Source: JAQGMO01 sp050954505
Lineage (GTDB): Bacteria > Pseudomonadota > Gammaproteobacteria > Burkholderiales > Burkholderiaceae_D
Reading direction: 5' to 3'
Assembly (NCBI GenBank): GCA_050954505.1
Contig: JBPBPY010000384.1
Coordinates: forward strand, 1-8,250
Length of the DNA: 8,250 nucleotides
The notes beneath the pieces were generated by a model that worked only from the letters and a program-made list of their open reading frames with translations, had not been told where the DNA came from and did not search any database. This document shows, piece after piece, positions 1 through 5,880 of this stretch (the first letter of the stretch is position 1; the number at the start of each line of letters is the position of its first letter). Made by a program: the position numbers and the translations under genes.

Positions 1-176
1 ATGATGATCAGCATCAGCAAGGTCGAAACCACGACCAGCCGGGCTTGCTGGGAGGCGATGTCGCCGGACGGGTTCATCACCACCATGTCGCAGCCTGCGA
101 GCAAGGTGGCGCTTAACAGGCCGGGACCGAGAACCAGGCCGGATCGAAATCCGCGGCGCGCTTTGAAGGTATCCAT
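1..176 (-). CDS. cyoA: Cytochrome bo-type ubiquinol oxidase subunit II, N-terminal part (partial, runs off left edge)
   Basis: Read on the minus strand from the ATG at 176-174, this frame stays open to the window edge and gives 58 residues. Seen: a basic N-terminus (residues 4-12), a hydrophobic stretch and a lipobox LLAGC with Cys29, as in lipoprotein signal peptides. After it come DMVVMNPSGDIASQQ and the start of a hydrophobic helix (VVVSTLLMLII). This matches E. coli CyoA closely in layout: LLSGC, then a D/NP-G-I-x-x-Q segment, then TM1. CyoA is the periplasm-exposed lipoprotein subunit of the proton-pumping haem-copper quinol oxidase. It lacks the CuA site of cytochrome c oxidases, but that domain is outside the window. 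An in-frame TAG 36 nt upstream leaves this ATG as the only standard start; the Shine-Dalgarno is weak. cyoBCD would be expected beyond the left edge (inference). Confidence 0.9.
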   Translation of the reverse strand, partial: MDTFKARRGFRSGLVLGPGLLSATLLAGCDMVVMNPSGDIASQQARLVVVSTLLMLII

Positions 177-458
177 GCAGGAAAGTCCAGTGGGAACATA
201 AAAGATGGTAATCTACACTGGTTGGCGGCCCTTGGCGATTGGACGTTTTGTCCCACCCCTGTCACTACCGCCAGTAGGCGGCGATCTGGAACTGGAAAAG
301 CCGCATCGCGGCGGGCCGGCATTGATGTGTGTCGAGGACCATGCAAGAAAAACATGGCGTTAGCCGCCCCCGGTCCGGTAAGCTACGGACATGGAACGCG
401 GCATGACACAGGGGCGCAGGCAATGTCGCGCAGGTAATGTCATTTCCCGGCCAACACC

Positions 459-486
459 GCAGGCTGCCTTTTGCGGCAGCCCCTGC
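459..486 (+). other. Hairpin in the presumed leader of the MFS gene
   Basis: GCAGGCTGCC (459-468) can pair with GGCAG (475-479) and CCTGC (482-486), giving ten base pairs with a two-base bulge and the six-base loop TTTTGC. No T-run follows it, so it is not a standard terminator. It lies about 120 bases before the MFS start. Whether it is transcribed, and whether it has a role, is unknown. Confidence 0.4.
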
Positions 487-511
487 ATGGGTCCTGGCGT
501 AAATGCACCAT

Positions 512-541
512 GCGGCGCTGTTGCGGTCATGCAGGCGCCGC
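512..541 (+). other. Second inverted repeat upstream of the MFS gene
   Basis: GCGGCGC (512-518) and GCGCCGC (535-541) are perfect 7-bp inverted arms around a 16-base loop. It follows the 459-486 hairpin at a distance of 25 bases and ends 67 bases before the MFS ATG. It could be an operator or an RNA leader structure; GC-rich chance pairing is also possible. Confidence 0.3.
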
Positions 542-608
542 GCAAGCATCAAGAATCAGTGGCGGGCACCCAGTGCCTGTCGAATTGTAATCCAACAGAG
601 ACGAACAT

Positions 609-1970
609 ATGTCCAGCACAACCCTCACTTCCAACGCAGCAGGCTTGCCCGCCGGCCGCCCTGCTTCCGGCGCAGCGGGCGAAAACGAAGGCTTCGGCAC
701 CCACTCCAGCAACCACGAGATTGCGCCCAGCGAAATCGCCGTCGGGGTGGTCATCGGGCGCGCTTCCGAGTACTTCGATTTCTTCGTCTATGCCATTGCG
801 TCGGTGCTGGTCTTTCCGCAGGTTTTTTTCCCCAATGTCTCCAAGCTCGAAGGCACGCTGCTGGCGTTCGTGATCTTTTCGTTTGCCTTCATCGCCAGGC
901 CATTCGGCACTGTCGCCTTCATGGCCATTCAGCAGCGCTATGGTCGCGGAACCAAGCTGACGATGGCACTTTTCCTGCTCGGCATTTCAACCGCCGGCAT
1001 TGCCTTTTTGCCTGAATACTCCCATCTCGGCATGGCTTCCGTAATGCTGCTGGCGTTGCTGCGCATCGGCCAGGGCATTGCCCTCGGTGGATCGTGGGAC
1101 GGCCTGCCATCGCTGCTGGCATTGAACGCGCCAGCCAATCGGCGCGGCTGGTATGCGGCATTGGGCCAGCTCGGCGCGCCGGTCGGCTTCATGATCGCTG
1201 CCAGCCTGTTTGCCTTTTTGCTGGAAAATCTTGGTACTGCCGATTTCCTCGACTGGGGCTGGCGTTATCCGTTCTATGTGGCGTTTGCCATCAACGTGGT
1301 GGCGCTGTTTGCCCGTCTGCGCCTGGTGTCGACCAATGAATATGCGCGCTTGCTCGACGAACGCGAACTTGAACCGACCAAGGTCATCGAACTGGGCCGT
1401 ACCCAGGGACGCAACCTGCTCATCGGTGCGCTGGCAGCGCTGGCCAGCTACGCGCTGTTCCATCTGGTGACGGTATTCCCGCTGTCCTGGATCTCGCTCT
1501 ATTCATTGCGCTCGACCAGCGACTTCCTGGTCATCCAGATCATCGGCGCGGCCATCATGGCCTTGGGCGTGGTACTTTCCGGCTTGATCGCCGACCGTGT
1601 CGGCCGCCGTACAACGCTGGGTTCCCTGGCGCTGCTGATTGCCATCTTCAGTTTCTTCGTGCCGATGCTGATGAACGGTGGCGAAGGCGGCCAGAATGCC
1701 TTCATCTGGATCGGTTTCGGCTTGCTGGGTTTGTCGTACGGCCAGGCCGCCGGCGCGGTTACCGCCAACTTCCCATCCAAGTTCCGCTATACCGGCGCCG
1801 CCTTGACCTCCGATCTGTCCTGGCTGGTGGGCGCAGCGTTTGCGCCGCTGGTGGCCTTGGGCTTGTCGGCACATTTCGGCCTGGCCTATGTCAGCTTCTA
1901 TCTGCTCTCCGGCGCAGTTGCCTCGCTGGCCGCACTGAGCTTGAACCGGGCGCTGGAAATCCGCGATTGA
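609..1970 (+). CDS. MFS transporter, metabolite:H+ symporter-like, divergent from cyoA
   Basis: A 453-residue inner-membrane protein with a roughly 40-residue hydrophilic N-terminal tail and hydrophobic segments consistent with 12 TM helices. Family signs: IARPFG (95-100) before the helix 2-3 loop, RIGQGIALGGSWDG (152-165), NRRGWYAALGQLGAPVG (177-193), the second-half motif A ADRVGRRTT (328-336), and FPSKFRYTGAAL (388-399). All have counterparts in the metabolite:H+ symporter (sugar/dicarboxylate/betaine) branch of MFS. Oddities: first-half motif A reads AIQQRYGRGTK (106-116), without the usual acidic residue, and GGEWGG of the family is GGSWDG. The substrate cannot be told from sequence. The ATG at 609 has only a weak AGAG Shine-Dalgarno eight bases upstream. 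A hairpin terminator follows, so this is probably a single-gene unit. From memory, MFS genes beside cyo operons are common in Burkholderiales. Confidence 0.9.
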   Translation: MSSTTLTSNAAGLPAGRPASGAAGENEGFGTHSSNHEIAPSEIAVGVVIGRASEYFDFFVYAIASVLVFPQVFFPNVSKLEGTLLAFVIFSFAFIARPFGTVAFMAIQQRYGRGTKLTMALFLLGISTAGIAFLPEYSHLGMASVMLLALLRIGQGIALGGSWDGLPSLLALNAPANRRGWYAALGQLGAPVGFMIAASLFAFLLENLGTADFLDWGWRYPFYVAFAINVVALFARLRLVSTNEYARLLDERELEPTKVIELGRTQGRNLLIGALAALASYALFHLVTVFPLSWISLYSLRSTSDFLVIQIIGAAIMALGVVLSGLIADRVGRRTTLGSLALLIAIFSFFVPMLMNGGEGGQNAFIWIGFGLLGLSYGQAAGAVTANFPSKFRYTGAALTSDLSWLVGAAFAPLVALGLSAHFGLAYVSFYLLSGAVASLAALSLNRALEIRD

Positions 1971-2005
1971 TGAAATCCTGACGCCACGCCATTCAAAGCG
2001 TCGCG

Positions 2006-2050
2006 ACGCCGTCGTAATCCGGACTCTGCTCCGGATTACGACGGCGTTTC
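2006..2050. terminator. 18-bp perfect hairpin terminator between convergent genes
   Basis: Bases 2006-2023 and 2030-2047 are perfect reverse complements around the six-base loop CTCTGC, followed by TTTCT on the plus strand. It starts 36 bases after the MFS stop and fits intrinsic termination of that gene. The VOC gene converges on it from the right, so it may serve both directions, but the minus-strand side has no good T-run. The remaining bases 2051-2156 hold nothing I can identify. Confidence 0.85.
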
Positions 2051-2156
2051 TACGTGTGCGGCAGAATTGCCAGCGCGTTGGCGGATGCCCCGCCACCGGC
2101 ATTGGCTAGCCGCAATGGCTCAGCGGCTTGGGCCCTGCCCTGCGGGTGCGTGGCAA

Positions 2157-2540
2157 TCACTTGCCGTGGCAGACCGCCTCGATGTTGTAGCCATCCGGGT
2201 CGAGCACGAAGGCGGCGTAATAGTCTGGAGCATAGTGTTCGCGCAGGCCGGGTGCACCATGGTCGGTCGCCCCGGCTGCAAGCGCCGCCTTGTGGAAAGC
2301 CCGCACCATTTCCCGCGAAACTACTCGGAAGGCGACATGGCCTGGTGGACGGGCAATGCTGCCGGTGCGGATGACGAAGTCCGGCACCCCTGCTTCGCCA
2401 AACATGGCGGCATCTGGCGCACCGCTCCCGGACCTGGAAAACGCTTCGATCAATTGGTATTCGATGGCAGCAAGAGCTTGCTGATAGAACAGCTTGCTGC
2501 GCTCGAAGTTGACGACGGTCAGGCTGGCATGATCAATCAT
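2157..2540 (-). CDS. VOC (glyoxalase/bleomycin-resistance fold) family protein
   Basis: A 127-residue protein, typical length for a single-chain vicinal oxygen chelate protein that works as a dimer. The N-terminus MIDHASLTV places His4 on the first strand. GHVAFRV (67-73) gives His68, and the C-terminal DPDGYNIEAVCH (114-125) carries Glu121. These are the usual metal-ligand positions of the fold, so metal binding is likely. The specific reaction is unknown; this branch is usually annotated glyoxalase-like and also includes dioxygenases and resistance proteins. The start was chosen because a GGAGG lies eight bases upstream and family homology begins at once. The frame is open further upstream to 2795, but that extension is low-complexity Ala/Arg/Pro and not family-like. 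It converges with the MFS gene and shares the spacer with the hairpin terminator. Confidence 0.9.
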   Translation of the reverse strand: MIDHASLTVVNFERSKLFYQQALAAIEYQLIEAFSRSGSGAPDAAMFGEAGVPDFVIRTGSIARPPGHVAFRVVSREMVRAFHKAALAAGATDHGAPGLREHYAPDYYAAFVLDPDGYNIEAVCHGK

Positions 2541-2548
2541 TTTTCTTT

Positions 2549-2553
2549 CCTCC
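2549..2553 (-). promoter_or_regulatory. Shine-Dalgarno site that fixes the VOC start
   Basis: On the minus strand GGAGG, followed by an eight-base A-rich spacer, precedes the ATG at 2540-2538. It decides against the longer open frame that reaches back to 2795. Confidence 0.8.
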
Positions 2554-2899
2554 GGCAATGGCCCTGGCGCTGGCAGGCGCAAGGACCTGGTGGACATGCT
2601 GAAAAAAGATGGCATCGCTGCAGCAGGCGCAGTCCCGTTGCACTGCCACCTTCTCATCATAACCTTGTCGCGGCACCGAGCGGCGCTGTCATGCCCGGCC
2701 AATCCCTGCGCAGCAGCGGCCCGCATGGCCAGTCGCGGCCCGGGATCCGGTGCCAGGTCCTGCACTGAACCATCTAACACCACGGGGATTGTCACGGGTC
2801 AAGGCCCAGGGGTGCTGTCTCTGTACCATCGACAAATGACTGGCAAACACCTGTGCGGCGACTGCCGCGCACTGCTGGAACCTCAACGATCAATGCACG

Positions 2900-2905
2900 A
2901 AGGAG
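2900..2905 (+). promoter_or_regulatory. Strong Shine-Dalgarno site of the acidic-protein gene
   Basis: AAGGAG ends six bases before the ATG at 2912. This is the best ribosome binding site in the window and supports translation of this otherwise unrecognised frame. Confidence 0.8.
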
Positions 2906-2911
2906 AATACG

Positions 2912-3331
2912 ATGGGAAACAGCACACTCGATCCAGAAAATTTTCAGCAAACGCCTGACCGTGTCCTCGGTCGCGGTCATGGAACCGGTGCACTCGGCCC
3001 GAGCGACACATCCGACAGCGGCAGCGATGTGATGGGTGCAACCGGCATGGCAACTGACACCGGTACTGAAATGCCGCTCGAAGACAGCGGCAATACATCG
3101 CAAGCCGAACATGGTGCAGGCGCTGGCGCCGGTCCTGACCTTGGCGATCCATTCCTCGAAAGCGTCACCGATTCCAATGGCACCGGTGAACGTGGTGCTG
3201 CCGGCCGTGACTCGGTTGCCGAACCGGGCGGCGATGTCGGCGTTGACCGCGTTGGCACGCTGGACGATCTTGCTGTCGATAATGACGAAGACTTGAGCAT
3301 GGATGACAAGAACCCGCATGGCGGCGCCTGA
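2912..3331 (+). CDS. Small, strongly acidic, probably disordered protein of unknown function
   Basis: 139 residues with no Cys, Trp or Tyr and only two Phe. It has 20 Asp and 8 Glu against five Arg and one Lys, so the charge is near -22 (my count, His ignored). Gly, Ser, Thr and Ala make up much of the rest. There is no signal peptide, membrane segment or folded-domain pattern, so it is probably cytoplasmic and intrinsically disordered. Visible motifs: GRGHGTGALGPSDTSDSGSD (20-39), TDSNGTGERGAAGRD (86-100), and an acidic tail DDLAVDNDEDLSMDD (118-132). I recall similar GPSD-SDSGSD and GTGER-AGRD proteins in other Burkholderiales, sometimes labelled as chemotaxis proteins without good reason; this is memory, not a search. 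The reading frame is well supported: a strong Shine-Dalgarno site, a clean stop and a terminator 40 bases later mark a monocistronic gene. I do not assign a function. Confidence 0.8.
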   Translation: MGNSTLDPENFQQTPDRVLGRGHGTGALGPSDTSDSGSDVMGATGMATDTGTEMPLEDSGNTSQAEHGAGAGAGPDLGDPFLESVTDSNGTGERGAAGRDSVAEPGGDVGVDRVGTLDDLAVDNDEDLSMDDKNPHGGA

Positions 3332-3370
3332 TTCAAACAGGCTGCTGACCAGCTGACTGGCACACGAGCT

Positions 3371-3410
3371 GGCTGGCCGGTGCTCATGGAGCGCCGGACC
3401 AGCCGCTTTT
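3371..3410 (+). terminator. Intrinsic terminator of the acidic-protein gene
   Basis: GGCTGG (3371-3376) plus CCGGTGCTC (3377-3385) pair with GAGCGCCGG (3389-3397) and CCAGCC (3399-3404), with one bulged A at 3398, one G-U pair and a three-base loop ATG. GCTTTT follows at 3405-3410. It begins 40 bases after the stop at 3331 and is oriented for that gene. The remainder of the convergent spacer, up to 3560, shows no gene and no clear terminator for the minus-strand gene. Confidence 0.75.
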
Positions 3411-3560
3411 GCGTTCAGCGCAGGGTGGACGGTTCAAGGGAATTGCCACTTCGTCAGCGTGGCGAAAACCTTGCTTCCGGCGCACCAGGGAAAAATGCGT
3501 TAATCGATGCTGACCCGATGCGAACCAGCATGCACACCAGTCACCATTGTCTGCCTGAGT

Positions 3561-4544
3561 TCATCCTTGCATGGCAGCAGCGGTAATCTCGTACGACCGC
3601 AAGCGGGCACCATGGTCGAAGATCTGCGAGGTGATCATCAGCTCGTCGGCACCGGTGCGGGCGACAAAGGCGTCGATCTGCTCCCTGACAGTGTGCTGCG
3701 TGCCAATGGCGGCGCAGGACAACATCTGGTCGAGCAAGGCGTGTTCCGGTGCACCGATGCGGTCAAGGTAATCATCCATCGGCGGCTGCAGCCGGCCTGG
3801 CCTGCCGCTGCGCAAATTGACAAACGCCTGCTGCATCGACGTCGCAATCGAGCGTGCCTGCGCCTCGGTGTCGGCGGCAAAGACATTAAATCCAAGCATC
3901 ACATACGGTTTGGCCAGTTGCGCCGATGGCTGGAAACGATCGCGGTAGATTGCTACTGCCTGCATCATCTGGGCCGGTGCAAAATGCGACGCGAATGCGA
4001 ACGGCAGCCCCAATGCTGCAGCCAGTTGCGCACCGAACAAGCTGGAACCGAGAATCCAGAGCGGAACCTTGAGACCGGCGCCCGGTACGGCCACTACCGG
4101 CTGACGGCTCTGGTCGGAAAAATAATCACGCAGTTCCAGCACATCCTGCGGGAATTGATCGGCGTCGGAACCAAGATTGCGGCGCAAGGCGCGCGCGGTG
4201 ATCTGGTCCGAACCCGGCGCACGGCCCAGTCCCAGTTCGATACGTCCCGGATACAGCGAAGCCAGCGTGCCGAACTGCTCGGCGATCACCAATGGGGAAT
4301 GGTTGGGCAGCATGATGCCACCTGCGCCCAGCTTGATGTGGCTGGTTCCAGCGCCGACATAGGCCAGCAGCACCGCCGTTGCGGCACTGGCAATGCCCGG
4401 CATGCCGTGGTGCTCTGCGAGCCAGAATCGCTGGTAGCCCAGTGCCTCACCGTGCCGGGCCAGCGACAGCGTATTGCGAAACGATTGGGCAGCATCGCTG
4501 CCTTCGGTAATGGGCGAAAGATCAAGTATTGAAAGTGGGGTCAT
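3561..4544 (-). CDS. yhbW: Luciferase-like (LLM class) flavin-dependent oxidoreductase, YhbW-type
   Basis: A 327-residue cytoplasmic protein of the bacterial luciferase-like TIM-barrel family, which uses reduced flavin. It follows E. coli YhbW nearly throughout (comparison from memory): SILDLSPITEG (5-15), WLAEHHGMPGIASAA (41-55), GAGGIMLPNHSPLVIAEQ (73-90), YPGRIELGLGRAPGSDQ (98-114), ILGSSLFGAQLAAALGLPFA (164-183), HFAP (187-190), SMQQAFVNLR (236-245) and QIFDH (307-311). Length matches YhbW (about 335). The substrate of this subgroup is not established, so monooxygenase activity is a family inference. The frame is open upstream to 4664, but homology starts at MTPLSILDL, so I chose the ATG at 4544. 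This start lacks a clear Shine-Dalgarno, which is unusual for the window. It lies 321 bases from the gene upstream on the same strand and probably has its own promoter. Confidence 0.92.
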   Translation of the reverse strand: MTPLSILDLSPITEGSDAAQSFRNTLSLARHGEALGYQRFWLAEHHGMPGIASAATAVLLAYVGAGTSHIKLGAGGIMLPNHSPLVIAEQFGTLASLYPGRIELGLGRAPGSDQITARALRRNLGSDADQFPQDVLELRDYFSDQSRQPVVAVPGAGLKVPLWILGSSLFGAQLAAALGLPFAFASHFAPAQMMQAVAIYRDRFQPSAQLAKPYVMLGFNVFAADTEAQARSIATSMQQAFVNLRSGRPGRLQPPMDDYLDRIGAPEHALLDQMLSCAAIGTQHTVREQIDAFVARTGADELMITSQIFDHGARLRSYEITAAAMQG

Positions 4545-4693
4545 GGCTGCCAGATGGAGCCAATGGAGGAAATCACAAGCATCGTTTGCTGTCGATCCAA
4601 GGAACCTGTCCACACCGTCGGCAAGTGCTGTTGCTGGATCAAATTGCCCACAACCTGTGAGCATGACGTTTGCCAGGGATTTCGAATGGGTCC

Positions 4694-4812
4694 GACTCAG
4701 GGCTGACTCAGGACTGAATCATGGATTGATCCCATGGGCCGATCCTTGGTGTGATCCGTGGGCTGCTTCATAAGCTGATTCATAAATTGATTCATAAACC
4801 GAGAATAGGCCG
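4694..4812. repeat. Degenerate 11-13 bp tandem array, about ten units
   Basis: Units beginning with GA or a variant start at 4694, 4705, 4716, 4728, 4741, 4753, 4765, 4777, 4789 and 4801. Spacings are 11, 11, 12, 13, 12, 12, 12, 12 and 12 bases. Three local sub-families are visible: GACTCAGG (4694, 4705), GATCC with a following TGG or GGG (4728-4764), and G-TTCATAA (4765, 4777, 4789). The last three are nearly identical in their first nine bases. The left-to-right drift suggests stepwise duplication with divergence. On the minus strand the core reads TTATGAATCA. It may be a simple decaying minisatellite or a set of phased protein-binding sites; the sequence alone does not decide. Confidence 0.6.
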
Positions 4813-4814
4813 AA

Positions 4815-4837
4815 TGCCGGCGCACCATTCGCCGGCA
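4815..4837 (-). terminator. Possible terminator hairpin of the YfeH-like gene
   Basis: TGCCGGCG (4815-4822) and CGCCGGCA (4830-4837) are perfect 8-bp arms with a seven-base loop, 28 bases after the minus-strand stop at 4866. On the minus strand only a broken, weakly T-rich stretch follows (ATTCGGCCTATTCTC), so termination may be weak. Confidence 0.45.
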
Positions 4838-4865
4838 GGCGCCGCCACCCGATCATGCCGGTCGA

Positions 4866-5861
4866 TCAGTCGGCGGCTACGGCAATGGTGGCCAGCGGCT
4901 CGACGCGCTTGGCATAGCGTGCGGCAATCACGGCGCAAACCAGAAGCTGGATCTGATGAAACAGCATCAAGGGCAGCAATACCATGCTGATCGCCCCGCC
5001 GCTCATGAGGACATTAGCCATCGGCACGCCGGTGGCCAGGCTTTTCTTGGAACCGCAAAAGAAGATCGTGATTTCATCTTCCTTGGAAAAGCCCAGTCGT
5101 CGTGTCGACCAGACCACCAGGCCCATGACAATGCCGAGCAAGGCAATGCAGACCAGGATCAGGTTGACGACGGTGTGCAGCGGAACCTGGTGCCACAAGC
5201 CCTGCTCGACGGCTTCGCTGAAAGCGGCATACACCACCAGCAGAATCGAACCCTGGTCGACGAACTTGAGCAAGCCCTTGTGGCCATCGACCCATGCACC
5301 GATCCAGCGCCGTGCCACCTGGCCGGCAACGAATGGCAATAGCAGTTGATAGACGATCTTGAGAATCGAGTCGAGGGAAGAATGCGCACTGCCGGTCGAA
5401 GCCATCATCAGGCCGACCAGCAGCGGCGTGATGAAGATGCCCAGCAGGCTCGATGCAGAGGCACTGCAGATGGCGGCCGGCACATTGCCGCGCGCCACAG
5501 CGGTGAAGGCAATCGACGACTGCACCGTGGAAGGCAGCATGCACAGGAACAGGATGCCGATGTACAAGTCAGGCGTGAGCACGGCCACGATGACCGGTTT
5601 GAACAGCAACCCCAGCAAGGGAAACAGCACAAAGGTGCAAGCCAGCACCGTCAGATGCAAACGCCAGTTGGTGGCACCACGTATGACCGCCTCACGCGAG
5701 AGCTTGGCGCCATGAAGGAAAAACAGCACGCCGATCATGACGACCGTCAGCACGCCGAGCTGCTCGGCGGCACGCCCGGTGGCCGGCAGGAAGGTGGCCA
5801 GCAGGACGACACCGAGCAGCATCAAGGTCATGTTGTCGGGTAAAAAACGCGGTCGGGCCAT
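4866..5861 (-). CDS. yfeH: YfeH-like transporter of the bile acid:sodium symporter superfamily
   Basis: A 331-residue inner-membrane protein, almost the length of E. coli YfeH (332), with about ten hydrophobic segments. It follows YfeH (from memory) at FFLHGAKLSREA (47-58), TFVLFPLLG (76-84), LPSTVQSSIAFT (109-120), GNVPAAICSASASSLLGIF (125-143), QLLLPFVAG (172-180), SILLVVYAAFSEAV (205-218), DEITIFFCGSKKSLATGVPM (262-281) and LPLMLFHQIQLLVCAV (296-311). Members of the superfamily take up organic or inorganic anions with sodium; the YfeH substrate is not known. The ATG at 5861 was chosen because it aligns with the YfeH N-terminus; the frame extends upstream into the preceding gene. No Shine-Dalgarno is visible. 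It lies 19 nt after the diguanylate cyclase stop, so the two are probably cotranscribed and translation here may depend on coupling (inference). Confidence 0.9.
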   Translation of the reverse strand: MARPRFLPDNMTLMLLGVVLLATFLPATGRAAEQLGVLTVVMIGVLFFLHGAKLSREAVIRGATNWRLHLTVLACTFVLFPLLGLLFKPVIVAVLTPDLYIGILFLCMLPSTVQSSIAFTAVARGNVPAAICSASASSLLGIFITPLLVGLMMASTGSAHSSLDSILKIVYQLLLPFVAGQVARRWIGAWVDGHKGLLKFVDQGSILLVVYAAFSEAVEQGLWHQVPLHTVVNLILVCIALLGIVMGLVVWSTRRLGFSKEDEITIFFCGSKKSLATGVPMANVLMSGGAISMVLLPLMLFHQIQLLVCAVIAARYAKRVEPLATIAVAAD

Positions 5862-5880
5862 GGCGGTCAATGCGCTCGTA

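Larger units (their letters stand above)
177..608. other. Divergent intergenic region between cyoA and the MFS gene
   Basis: These 432 bases separate the divergent cyoA and transporter starts and must hold both promoters. I see no convincing gene: open frames here overlap each other, lack good Shine-Dalgarno sites and do not resemble known proteins. Visible structure includes a small hairpin with arms 268-272 and 277-281, an A-rich stretch near 346-352 flanked by CCATG/CATGG (339-343, 353-357), and two larger hairpins listed separately. I could not find a clear -35/-10 pair for either gene, nor an FNR-type TTGAT-N4-ATCAA site. Confidence 0.6.
2541..2911. other. Divergent intergenic region between the VOC gene and the acidic-protein gene
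   Basis: These 371 bases must hold the promoters of both divergent genes. Open frames on both strands overlap each other and have arginine/alanine-rich translations typical of GC-rich non-coding DNA. I see TTGTCA at 2789-2794 as a possible -35 for the plus-strand gene, but no convincing -10 at the right distance (TACCAT at 2824-2829 is too far). An 8-bp direct repeat GCGGCCCG lies at 2716-2723 and 2735-2742. Nothing else is recognisable. Confidence 0.5.
4545..4865. other. Intergenic spacer between the YfeH-like and YhbW-like genes
   Basis: Both flanking genes are on the minus strand, so these 321 bases hold the end of one unit and probably the promoter of the next. The right part has a hairpin (4815-4837) and a degenerate short tandem array (4694-4812). 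The left part, 4545-4693, extends the YhbW frame as an open frame with no homology. I found no convincing promoter. Confidence 0.6.

Noticed and set aside
265..552. Open frames on both strands within the cyoA-MFS spacer
   Set aside because: They overlap one another, lack ribosome binding sites and have translations without domain features.
2541..2795. 85-residue N-terminal extension of the VOC protein
   Set aside because: A strong Shine-Dalgarno (2549-2553) and the family N-terminus both place the start at 2540.
3349..3385. Alternative pairing CCAGCT (3349-3354) with AGCTGG (3367-3372), which overlaps the terminator stem and could act as an antiterminator
   Set aside because: Only six base pairs with a 12-base loop, downstream of the gene it would regulate; probably chance.
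3507..4532. Plus-strand open frame of 341 codons
   Set aside because: It is antisense to the YhbW-like gene, which has clear family motifs along its whole length. The plus-strand translation is Arg/Gln/His-rich with no domain pattern.
4545..4664. 40-residue N-terminal extension of the YhbW-like protein, including an LTGC motif that resembles a lipobox
   Set aside because: There is no hydrophobic signal segment before the Cys, and family homology begins at the ATG at 4544.
4694..4812. CRISPR array
   Set aside because: Units are only 11-13 bases and degenerate, there are no spacers, and no cas gene is present.
5346..5843. Plus-strand open frame of 165 codons
   Set aside because: Antisense to the YfeH-like transporter, very rich in Gln, His, Asp and Arg, and without family resemblance.
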